Shown: positions 1 to 5,414, numbered from the stretch's first letter. The stretch: DNA of 5,414 nucleotides from Acidobacteriota bacterium (GCA_023427865.1 JAEYZV010000668.1:1-5414), one strand, 5' to 3'. Numbers and translations are program-made. The notes: generated from the letters alone by a model not told the origin.

Positions 1-33
1 GAACGCGCCCTGCCCGCAGCGGTGCGGCTGACG

Positions 34-113
34 GTAGGGCCGGCTCCCAGCCGGGCCTTCAGCGTGCTCGCCTCAGCGTCGCCTGTGGGCCACGCTCGGA
101 GAGCGGGCCCTAC
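34..113. repeat. REPIN-like inverted pair of GTAG-headed REP hairpins
   Basis: Two related palindromic units face each other. The left unit, on the plus strand, has GTAG at 34-37. An imperfect hairpin follows at 38-57: GGCCGGCT, loop CCC, AGCCGG, then bulged G55 and CC. The right unit, on the minus strand, has GTAG at 113-110. Its hairpin spans 109-87, with stems of five and five pairs, a GGA loop and one bulged A at 92. The outermost 11 bases are exact inverted copies (31-41 against 106-116), and 29 bp separate the hairpins. A GTAG tetranucleotide followed by a bulged hairpin is the architecture of bacterial REP sequences mobilised by RAYT (TnpA_REP) transposases. Two inverted REPs about 80 bp long overall match a REPIN. 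No RAYT gene is present here, and copy number in the genome cannot be seen. The hairpins could also protect or end the metalloprotease mRNA, since they lie just beyond its stop codon. Confidence 0.6.
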
Positions 114-173
114 CGTTGGAGCTCCGCCCCTACCGTTGGAGCTCCGCCCCTACCGTTGGAGCTCCGCCCCTAC
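114..173 (-). repeat. Three perfect tandem 20-bp GTAG units
   Basis: Read on the minus strand, GTAGGGGCGGAGCTCCAACG occurs three times without a mismatch, at 173-154, 153-134 and 133-114. It runs directly into the GTAG of the REP unit at 113, so four GTAG tetranucleotides lie exactly 20 bp apart. Each unit contains the 8-bp palindrome GGAGCTCC. The GTAGGG head is shared with the neighbouring REP hairpins, so the units look like shortened, amplified relatives of them. The first unit overlaps the 3' end of the metalloprotease gene: its GTAG provides the last base of the final Met codon and the TAG stop. There are no spacers between units, so this is not a CRISPR array. Confidence 0.85.
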
Positions 174-2707
174 ATTCCCCCGATGGGATCGCCGGCCGGA
201 GCGGGCAGCGGCTTCTGCGGCGTGTAGGGCGAGAACGGTCGATCCGCGTACCGTTCCACGAGCGCCCGCAGCGCAGCGCCGTGCGCGGCCCATGCCGGAC
301 TGGCGGCAGCAGCGGTACTGCCGGACGCCGTCGCAAGCAGCACGAGTTGCCCGACCTGCTGTTGTGCAATCGCCCGCACGTCGCTGGCGGCCGACTCGTC
401 GGCGCCGAGCTCCATGAGCCGCATCGCGAACACGGTCTGCGCGGCACGCAGGACGAGCGCCGATGCATCCTCCCGGAGGTTGGCCGGGCGGAGTTTCGTC
501 CGGATCGCCTGAATCACCTCGTGCAGCCCGGGGTTCTTCGGGTTGCGTGCGTGGAACTCGACGAGCCGTGCGGCGCGTTCCGGATTCAGGAGCGCCGATA
601 GCGTCATGTCGGCGGCAATCGATGCCGCGGCTACCGGATCGAACGTCCGCCCGGTCCGGCGGGGGAACAGCTCGGTGTTGAAGCCGCCGAACACCTCGGT
701 CTGCGGCTGCAGCAGCGTCAGGATGCGCTCGGGAACGACGAGCACGTCCGGTGACAGTGTCTCGAGCACGGCGTGGAGTGCGGCGCGTTGCACGTCCGGC
801 GCCACGATCGTCGTCCCCGCCGGAGCTGGAGCCGCGCCTTTGCGTACGGCGTTGGTGTACGACTGCCCGCCCACCGACTTCACCGTGGCCTGCAGCTGGT
901 AGCGGTGGTGGAAGTAGAGCGGCAGGAACTTCTGCTCGAGGAAGCTGAGCGAGCGTCCCTCGGGAATGCGCGTGACGTCGAACGTGCCCATCGCCAGCTT
1001 GCGGACCGCGAGCTCGTGCCGGAGGCTCTCGACCGGGTCGGTGCCGTTGTCCCACAGGCTCGCGAGCGGATGCGCCGCGCCCGCCGGCCGTGCGTCGCTG
1101 TCGGCGATGAACAGCAGGTCCCTGGCCGTCGCATCGTCCACCAGCCGCCCGAGTTCGGCGGCCTCGTCCGCACCAGGTGCGAACTGGCTATAGGCGTACT
1201 TCACCGCGAACACGTCGAACGCGCCCACACCAACGCCGTACGCGTCCGAGAGGTCCAGCTTGCCGTTGGTGATCTTCGCGAGCGGCGCCGGGTAGTCCAT
1301 CACCGACGCGCGACCGTACGTGCTCGCCGCGAAGTTGTGCGCGAGTCCGATGGTGTGTCCGACCTCGTGCGCCGAGAGCTGGCGGATGCGCGCCAGCGCC
1401 ATGGCCGTCGCGTCGACCGACGGATCGAGGTCGGCGAGGTACTCCGCCTCGGGCGAGTCGCCCGCCGCACACCGCCGCGCGTCATCGGTGGTCGCCACGG
1501 ATGCGAGCGACGACCCGATCATCACGTCCTGCCGCACGCGCAGCGATCCGAGGCTGACGTTGCCCTTGAGGATCTGCCCCGTGCGTGGATCGACCACCGC
1601 GGCGCCGTACGACCAGCCGCGCGTGGAGCGGTGGACCCAGTTGATCATGTTGTAGCGAAGGTCCATCGGGTCGGCGTCAGCCGGGAGGATCTTCACGTCG
1701 AAGCCGTTGCGGAAGCCCGCCGCTTCGAACGCCGCCGCCCACCACCTCGCGCCGTCCACGAGGGCACTCCTGATCGGCTCCGGCGTGCCGTTGTCGACGT
1801 AGTACACGATCGGGTCCACGACGTCGCTCACCGCAGCGGCGGGATCCTTCTTCTGCAGGTGGTGACGGATCGCCCAGTGTTTCTCGATCGGTTCGGTGAT
1901 CGGCGACGCGTAATCGTGGATCGTCATGTCGATGCCGCCGGCACGCGGGTCGGCGACGCGGGGCGTGAACGTGTGCGTCGCGAGGTCGGGCAGCTGCACG
2001 AACGAGTGGTGCTGCCGCACCGTGATCGCCGCCGGTGCGGGCGTGACCTGGCGCACGAGCGGACCGGGCGCGCCGTCGGTCACCAAGGTGACGATCGTCT
2101 CGACTTCCGTGTTCTTCGGAAACGCCTTCGTGCGCGGCAGGTGGAACGTCGTGCGGTTGGCGTCGACGCGATAGCTGCCCTGGTCGGCGCTGCGCAGCCG
2201 ATCGCCGACGCCGTGCGCGTCACGCAGGAGGAAGTCCGTCGCGTCCACGACGACGCGGCCGTCCTCGGCGGCTTCCACCTTGAAGGCCCACAGCACCGAG
2301 CGCGCGAACGAGTCGGCCACCGCCTGCTGCTCGGCCGGGTCCGCGCTCAGCGCCCGGAAGCGGTAGTTCGCCTGCGTCAGCAGCACCTTCGGCCCGACGC
2401 GCCGGAAGGTCACCACGGCCGTCGACCCGAGCTGGCCGCGATCGAGGCCGACGGGATTGGACCCGAGCCCGGCCGGCAGCGACGTCTGGTAGAGCAGTTC
2501 CTGATCGAACCGCGAGATCTCGAGGTACAGGCGCCCGGAGAGTTCGTCCCAGTACATCGGGACGAAGCCGTCCATGCGCGTCCAGTTGCGGGTCCGCTCG
2601 CCGATCTTCAGCGGTTGCGCCTGGGCATGCGCGTCGCGTGCGAGGCCGGCCCCCGACGAGAGGAACGCCGTGAGGATCAGGAGGACGGTGCGTGTGTGCA
2701 TGGGCAT
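170..2707 (-). CDS. Exported zinc metalloprotease of the DUF5117/DUF4953 metzincin-like family
   Basis: This is a predicted zinc endopeptidase secreted to the periplasm or beyond; its substrate is unknown. From ATG 2707 it has 845 residues. A Sec signal spans about residues 1-28 (hydrophobic VLLILTAFL, then AHA before QAQ as a type I cleavage site). A beta-rich N-terminal region resembling DUF5117 covers roughly residues 45-280. A catalytic region resembling DUF4953 follows. It carries HEVGHTIGLAH at 447-457, giving zinc ligands His447, His451 and His457 and catalytic Glu448. The SVMDYP segment with Met470 fits a metzincin Met-turn. The C-terminal part keeps family-like text such as LLNPERAARLVEFHARNPKNPG. 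The length is normal for the family and no key residue is missing. An in-frame GTG at 2737 would only add ten residues ahead of the signal peptide, and ATG 2701 is an equally plausible start. None of these starts has a Shine-Dalgarno sequence. The gene is divergent from the amidase gene. Its stop codon lies inside a tandem repeat, so the last residues may differ from those of relatives. Confidence 0.9.
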   Translation of the reverse strand: MPMHTRTVLLILTAFLSSGAGLARDAHAQAQPLKIGERTRNWTRMDGFVPMYWDELSGRLYLEISRFDQELLYQTSLPAGLGSNPVGLDRGQLGSTAVVTFRRVGPKVLLTQANYRFRALSADPAEQQAVADSFARSVLWAFKVEAAEDGRVVVDATDFLLRDAHGVGDRLRSADQGSYRVDANRTTFHLPRTKAFPKNTEVETIVTLVTDGAPGPLVRQVTPAPAAITVRQHHSFVQLPDLATHTFTPRVADPRAGGIDMTIHDYASPITEPIEKHWAIRHHLQKKDPAAAVSDVVDPIVYYVDNGTPEPIRSALVDGARWWAAAFEAAGFRNGFDVKILPADADPMDLRYNMINWVHRSTRGWSYGAAVVDPRTGQILKGNVSLGSLRVRQDVMIGSSLASVATTDDARRCAAGDSPEAEYLADLDPSVDATAMALARIRQLSAHEVGHTIGLAHNFAASTYGRASVMDYPAPLAKITNGKLDLSDAYGVGVGAFDVFAVKYAYSQFAPGADEAAELGRLVDDATARDLLFIADSDARPAGAAHPLASLWDNGTDPVESLRHELAVRKLAMGTFDVTRIPEGRSLSFLEQKFLPLYFHHRYQLQATVKSVGGQSYTNAVRKGAAPAPAGTTIVAPDVQRAALHAVLETLSPDVLVVPERILTLLQPQTEVFGGFNTELFPRRTGRTFDPVAAASIAADMTLSALLNPERAARLVEFHARNPKNPGLHEVIQAIRTKLRPANLREDASALVLRAAQTVFAMRLMELGADESAASDVRAIAQQQVGQLVLLATASGSTAAAASPAWAAHGAALRALVERYADRPFSPYTPQKPLPAPAGDPIGGM

Positions 2708-2801
2708 GTGTGTATGGCGCGAGGGTGCAGCAGCCACGAACCGGTCGCCGGCGGGACGCGGCCGCCCGCGGGAGGCGGCGCCACGATCGCAGGCGCCAGG
2801 A

Positions 2802-2820
2802 GGTCGTCGTGGGGACGACC
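2802..2820. promoter_or_regulatory. Perfect 7-bp inverted repeat in the divergent control region
   Basis: GGTCGTC at 2802-2808 and GACGACC at 2814-2820 are exact inverted copies around a 5-base centre (GTGGG). The repeat sits between the divergent metalloprotease and amidase genes. It could be a dimeric regulator's operator or, if transcription starts near 2858, a hairpin in the metalloprotease leader. In such GC-rich DNA a 7-bp dyad can arise by chance. Confidence 0.3.
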
Positions 2821-2837
2821 ATGGCGAGCCGTGTGAT

Positions 2838-2852
2838 CATGGATTGGCCTCC
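2838..2852 (-). promoter_or_regulatory. Strong Shine-Dalgarno plus ATG out of frame with the metalloprotease
   Basis: On the minus strand GGAGG (2852-2848) precedes ATG (2840-2838) by seven bases, the best ribosome-binding site in this control region. The ATG is not in the metalloprotease frame. It opens a reading frame beginning MITRLAMVVPTTTSW that passes the protease start and ends near 2220. The encoded sequence is arginine-rich with a His/Thr run and has no signal-peptide look, so I do not call it a gene. It may be a leader ORF that affects protease translation, the mark of an indel in the assembly, or chance. Confidence 0.3.
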
Positions 2853-2864
2853 GGAGCGGGCGCG

Positions 2865-2873
2865 ATTGTAACA
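2865..2873 (-). promoter_or_regulatory. Candidate extended -10 promoter for the metalloprotease
   Basis: The minus strand reads TGTTACAAT, which has the TGn extension and a TACAAT hexamer differing from the TATAAT consensus at one base. No convincing -35 hexamer lies at the usual distance, which is tolerated in extended -10 promoters. Transcription would begin around 2858 and leave a leader of about 150 bases before ATG 2707. The element overlaps the candidate plus-strand amidase -10. This is inferred from motif shape only. Confidence 0.4.
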
Positions 2874-2874
2874 T
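2869..2874 (+). promoter_or_regulatory. Candidate -10 element for a leaderless amidase mRNA
   Basis: TAACAT fits the TANNNT form of a -10 element and ends only six bases before the amidase ATG, so transcription could start at or next to the start codon. A weak -35-like TTGGCC lies at 2844-2849, with a 19-base spacer. No purine-rich Shine-Dalgarno lies within 15 bases of the ATG; the nearest GGAG is at 2853-2856, which is too far away. The hexamer matches the consensus at four of six positions, so the call is tentative. Confidence 0.3.
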
Positions 2875-2880
2875 CCGCCC

Positions 2881-4512
2881 ATGCAACGCCGGCAGTTCCT
2901 GCAGCGTGCCGCCATCGGCGGCGCGGCCCTCGTCGCCCCCTCGTCACCGGCCCACGCGTCGCCCGATCCCGTCTCGCAGGAGCGAGTGTCGCGGGCGGCC
3001 CTCGACGTCGGCGAGGAGGTGCGCGAGCGGAGCGTCGACGATCTCCGTCGTGCGATGGAGTCGGGAGCGATCACCGCACGGGCGATCACCCAGGTGTACC
3101 TGCGCCGCATCGACGCCATCGACCGCCAGGGGCCCGCCGTCAACAGCGTGATCGAACTGAACCCCGATGCGCTCGACCTCGCCGGTCAACTCGATCGAGA
3201 GCGGGCGTCCGGCAGGGTCCGTGGACCGCTGCACGGCATCCCCGTGCTGATCAAGGACAACATCGACACGGCCGACCGGATGAAGACGACGGCCGGATCG
3301 CTGGCGCTCGTCGACGCCCGTCCGCGTCAGGACGCGGCGATCGTCACGCGCCTGCGCGAGGCCGGCGCGGTGCCGCTCGGCAAGGCGAACCTGAGCGAGT
3401 GGGCCAACTTCAGGTCCGACGACTCCACGAGCGGGTGGAGCGGCCGTGGCGGCCTCACGCGCAACCCCTACGCGCTCGATCGGAACGCCTGCGGGTCGAG
3501 CACCGGTTCCGCGGTGAGCGTGGCCGCGAGCCTGTGCGCCATCGCCGTGGGTACCGAAACGGACGGTTCCATCATCTGTCCGTCCAGCCGCAACGGCCTG
3601 GTCGGGATCAAGCCGACCGTCGGCCTCGTGAGTCGCAGCGGCATCATCCCGATCTCCGAGACGCAGGACACGGCCGGGCCGATGGCTCGTACGGTTGCCG
3701 ACGCTGCGGTGCTGCTCGGCGCCATCGCCGGCGTCGATCCGCGCGACCGCGCGACGACGCGAGCCAAGGGCGCCGGCGATTACCGCGAGTACCTGCAGGT
3801 CGACGGCTTGCAGCGCAAGCGCATCGGCGTGATGCGCAACTTCTTCGGCTTCGACGCGCGCGTCGACGCGCTGATGGAGGACGCCATCAAGGCCGTCGAG
3901 AGCGCCGGGGCCACGATCGTCGATCCGGCGAACCTGCCGACGCGCGGGCAGTTCGGCGAGGCGGAATTCGAGGTCATGTTGTACGAGTTCAAGGCCGGCA
4001 TCAACGCCTACCTCGCAGGACTCGGGCCCGAGGCGCCGATGAGATCGCTCTCCGACCTCATCGCTTTCAACGAGGCGCACGCCAAAGAGGAGATGCCGTA
4101 TTTCGGCCAGGACCTCTTCGTCAAGTCGGAAGCGAAGGGGCCGCTCACCGACAAGCCCTACCTGGCGGCGAAGGCGAAGGCGCGGCGGTTGTCGCGCACC
4201 GAGGGGCTCGACCGCGTGTTCGCGCGCGCGAAGATCGACGCGCTCCTCGCGCCGAGTGGCGGCCCGGCGTGGCTCACCGATCTCGTGAACGGCGATTACG
4301 GCACCGGCGGCAGCTCCGGGCCGGCCGCCGTCTCCGGGTACCCGAGCATCTCGGTGCCGGCAGGACTTGTGTGTGGCCTGCCGATCGGCGTCTCGTTCAT
4401 CGGCCCGGCGTGGTCGGAAGGGCCGTTGATTGCCATGGCGTACGCCTACGAGCAGCGCACGCGGCTGCGGCGCGCCCCGGAGTACCTCCCGACCGCGCCG
4501 CTGCCTACTTGA
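2881..4512 (+). CDS. Tat-exported amidase-signature family hydrolase
   Basis: This is a 543-residue hydrolase of C-N amide bonds from the amidase signature family, predicted to act outside the cytoplasm. Residues 1-26 form a twin-arginine signal (RRQFLQ, a hydrophobic stretch, then AHA before SPD). The Ser-cisSer-Lys triad is visible. Lys125 lies in PVLIKDN, the cis-serine is Ser206 in CGSSTGSA, and the nucleophile is Ser230 in TETDGSI. Ser206 and Ser230 are 24 residues apart, as in fatty acid amide hydrolase (217/241) and Stenotrophomonas peptide amidase (202/226). The C-terminal GYPSISVPAG and GLPIGVSFIGP strands are typical of the family. The export signal and the peptide-amidase-like spacing favour a peptide or aryl/acyl amide substrate over the tRNA-linked amidotransferase GatA, which is cytoplasmic. 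The exact substrate cannot be told. Cys204, Cys220 and Cys233 lie close to the catalytic serines. The start at 2881 is chosen because the Tat motif begins at once; there is no Shine-Dalgarno. The 3' end overlaps the convergent lipoprotein gene by 8 bp. Confidence 0.93.
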   Translation: MQRRQFLQRAAIGGAALVAPSSPAHASPDPVSQERVSRAALDVGEEVRERSVDDLRRAMESGAITARAITQVYLRRIDAIDRQGPAVNSVIELNPDALDLAGQLDRERASGRVRGPLHGIPVLIKDNIDTADRMKTTAGSLALVDARPRQDAAIVTRLREAGAVPLGKANLSEWANFRSDDSTSGWSGRGGLTRNPYALDRNACGSSTGSAVSVAASLCAIAVGTETDGSIICPSSRNGLVGIKPTVGLVSRSGIIPISETQDTAGPMARTVADAAVLLGAIAGVDPRDRATTRAKGAGDYREYLQVDGLQRKRIGVMRNFFGFDARVDALMEDAIKAVESAGATIVDPANLPTRGQFGEAEFEVMLYEFKAGINAYLAGLGPEAPMRSLSDLIAFNEAHAKEEMPYFGQDLFVKSEAKGPLTDKPYLAAKAKARRLSRTEGLDRVFARAKIDALLAPSGGPAWLTDLVNGDYGTGGSSGPAAVSGYPSISVPAGLVCGLPIGVSFIGPAWSEGPLIAMAYAYEQRTRLRRAPEYLPTAPLPT

Positions 4513-5326
4513 ACTCGACTTCGACCTTCTCGGCCTCGTTGATCCTGATCCCCTTCATGCCCTTCAGCGTGGTGCGGATGTCGTTCATCGAGGGGTTGTT
4601 CCCGAGCTTCTCGAGCTTCTCGAGCGCGGCCGGGTCGGCGAAGAGCTCGCCGAACGCGACGTCGAACAGCGTGATGCGCTGCCCCTGCACGTGCGTGGCG
4701 TTGGTGCGCACGAGCGTGCCCTGCGGTTCGAGCGCGATCGCGACGCGCATGTCCTTGAACATGGGCGCGAGCATCGCCATCATCTCCTTGGGCATTTCCG
4801 GCGTGCCTTCCGCCTTGGCCGGCGCATCGGCGCGCGCGGCGCCGGTCATCTGCCCGAGCATGTCGAGCGTGATCAGCGAGGAGCCGGCATTCCTTGTGAG
4901 CACCATCGGCAGGCGCTCGCCCTTGCCTTTCATCGTCGTCCCGCCGTCCTCGAGGTCGGGCATCGCCGTGCTCACCTTCAGCGCGTTGAAATCCTTGAAC
5001 GCGTAGACGGCCTTCACGCCCTTCATCTCGCCCTGCGTCACCGGCGTGCTCGACACGAAGGTCACGCCCTCGCCGAGCTTGGCTGCTTCGTCCTGCAGCT
5101 TCTCCTTCGAGAAGAGCGCCGCGGGATCGAGCTTGGCCTTCGCCGCCTCGCCCTCCTCGCCGCCGCCCATCATCGACATCATCCCCATCGCCGAGCTGTT
5201 GATCAGCATCGTCTGCTCGATGGTGCCCGTGCCGTCGGCCTTCACCTTGACCAGGGAGTCCACCGAGATGCAACCCACTGCCCACGTCGCGAGCAGGACG
5301 ACCACCGCCATCTTGACCTTCTGCAT
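4505..5326 (-). CDS. Putative Met-rich lipoprotein of unknown function
   Basis: I do not recognise this 273-residue protein with confidence. Residues 1-18 form a short signal (two lysines, then AVVVLLATWAVG) followed by Cys19 in an AVGC lipobox-like site. This suggests lipidation, although Ala rather than Leu sits at -3. Residue 21 is Ser and there is no Asp at +2, so the outer membrane is the likelier destination if it is lipidated. The mature start, VDSLVKVKADGTGTIEQTM, looks like a beta-strand and turn pattern loosely reminiscent of LppM/DUF3153-type exported proteins; this is only a resemblance. Two Met clusters stand out, at 47-53 (AMGMMSMMGGG context) and 178-193, next to charged helical segments. 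Start ATG 5326 is chosen over the in-frame ATG at 5311 because a GGGAGAG ribosome-binding site precedes it. The gene converges on the amidase gene and is divergent from the probable gene at the right edge. Confidence 0.85.
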   Translation of the reverse strand: MQKVKMAVVVLLATWAVGCISVDSLVKVKADGTGTIEQTMLINSSAMGMMSMMGGGEEGEAAKAKLDPAALFSKEKLQDEAAKLGEGVTFVSSTPVTQGEMKGVKAVYAFKDFNALKVSTAMPDLEDGGTTMKGKGERLPMVLTRNAGSSLITLDMLGQMTGAARADAPAKAEGTPEMPKEMMAMLAPMFKDMRVAIALEPQGTLVRTNATHVQGQRITLFDVAFGELFADPAALEKLEKLGNNPSMNDIRTTLKGMKGIRINEAEKVEVEFK

Positions 5327-5332
5327 GCCGAA

Positions 5333-5339
5333 CTCTCCC
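5333..5339 (-). promoter_or_regulatory. Ribosome-binding site of the lipoprotein gene
   Basis: The minus strand reads GGGAGAG, then six bases (TTCGGC), then ATG 5326. This purine-rich Shine-Dalgarno at normal spacing fixes the start. It contrasts with the metalloprotease and amidase genes, whose starts lack one. Confidence 0.7.
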
Positions 5340-5371
5340 GGGCCCCGTAGGCCCCAGCTCCGCGTGGCGCC

Positions 5372-5388
5372 TTCGCGTGAATCGCGAA
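5372..5388. promoter_or_regulatory. Inverted repeat in the divergent region, candidate operator
   Basis: TTCGCG (5372-5377) and CGCGAA (5383-5388) are exact inverted copies around TGAAT. The repeat sits mid-way in the 85-bp gap between the lipoprotein start at 5326 and a probable plus-strand start at 5412, a typical place for an operator shared by two genes. With only six base pairs per arm it could be chance. I see no convincing -35/-10 pair on either strand here. Confidence 0.25.
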
Positions 5389-5389
5389 T

Positions 5390-5409
5390 GGTACCCTGCC
5401 GGAGGGTCC
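5390..5409 (+). promoter_or_regulatory. Shine-Dalgarno of the next gene, inside a possible hairpin
   Basis: GGAGGG at 5401-5406 precedes ATG 5412 by five bases and is a strong Shine-Dalgarno. The surrounding bases can fold: GG (5390-5391) and ACCCT (5393-5397) pair with AGGGT (5403-5407) and CC (5408-5409), around a GCCGG loop with T5392 bulged. This would hide part of the ribosome-binding site in the mRNA if transcription starts upstream of 5390. Confidence 0.35.
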
Positions 5410-5411
5410 TG

Positions 5412-5414
5412 ATG
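5412..5414 (+). CDS. Probable first codon of a plus-strand gene cut by the window edge
   Basis: Only the ATG is inside the window. It is called because a GGAGGG ribosome-binding site lies five bases upstream and the 85-bp gap to the divergent lipoprotein gene otherwise lacks a gene. Nothing can be said about the product. Confidence 0.4.

Noticed and set aside
1..33. Possible feature at the left edge
   Set aside because: Only a few dozen bases are visible, with a short CAGC/GCTG dyad at 17-30 and no reading frame or motif that can be assigned.
34..113. Classical rho-independent terminator for the metalloprotease gene
   Set aside because: The hairpins are strong, but no T-run follows on the minus strand, and the GTAG heads with inverted pairing fit a REP pair better. 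A role in 3'-end protection remains possible.
114..173. CRISPR array
   Set aside because: The 20-bp units are directly adjacent with no spacers, and no cas gene is present.
22..417. Open frame starting in the repeat region
   Set aside because: Much of it is the repeat read in shifting frames (20-bp units change frame at every copy), and the rest is antisense to the protease 3' end.
2708..2737. GTG at 2737 as the metalloprotease start
   Set aside because: It has no Shine-Dalgarno and adds ten residues ahead of a complete signal peptide; ATG 2707 or 2701 fits better, though it cannot be excluded.
773..2836. Long plus-strand open frame antisense to the metalloprotease
   Set aside because: Its product is a low-complexity Arg/Val/His/Asp-rich string with no domain. 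It mirrors the codon pattern of the real minus-strand gene, as is common in GC-rich DNA.
2574..5006. Long plus-strand open frame across the amidase and lipoprotein genes
   Set aside because: It is out of frame with the amidase, Arg-rich and without motifs. It crosses two well-supported genes and is a GC-rich shadow frame.
4430..5350. Plus-strand frame opposite the lipoprotein gene
   Set aside because: The His/Arg/Leu-rich translation has no motif. The opposite strand has a signal sequence, a lipobox-like site and a ribosome-binding site.

Overview
The window is very GC-rich, densely coded DNA in which third codon positions are almost always G or C. It encodes an exported metzincin-type metalloprotease of the DUF5117/DUF4953 kind, a twin-arginine amidase-signature hydrolase and a lipoprotein. 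This mix, together with a GTAG-headed palindromic repeat, is most reminiscent of a soil Acidobacteriota bacterium, possibly Vicinamibacteria. That placement is inference from protein style: there is no rRNA or other phylogenetic marker here.

Layout from left to right. Positions 1-33 are the window edge, with nothing recognisable. Positions 34-113 hold two inverted REP-like hairpins, each headed by GTAG and pointing at each other, as in a REPIN. Positions 114-173 hold three perfect head-to-tail 20-bp units that also start with GTAG. The outermost GTAG supplies the stop codon of the metalloprotease gene, which runs on the minus strand from about 2707 to 170. A short control region (2708-2880) separates it from the divergently transcribed amidase gene (2881-4512, plus strand). 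The amidase gene overlaps tail to tail by 8 bp with a minus-strand lipoprotein gene (5326-4505). At the right edge (5327-5414) is a second divergent control region. It ends in a good ribosome-binding site and an ATG, probably the first codon of another plus-strand gene.

All three complete products are predicted to leave the cytoplasm: a Sec signal on the protease, a Tat signal on the amidase, and a lipobox on the third protein. A shared role in extracytoplasmic peptide or amide turnover is plausible for the protease and amidase, but only adjacency and export support it. Nothing visible links the lipoprotein to that role.

I see no complete new biological system in this window. The most interesting parts are the REPIN-like repeat with its satellite array reaching into the protease stop codon, and the control region at 2800-2880. 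There, possible -10 elements for the two divergent genes occupy the same bases, the amidase looks leaderless, and the protease has a long leader carrying a well-formed but out-of-frame start site.
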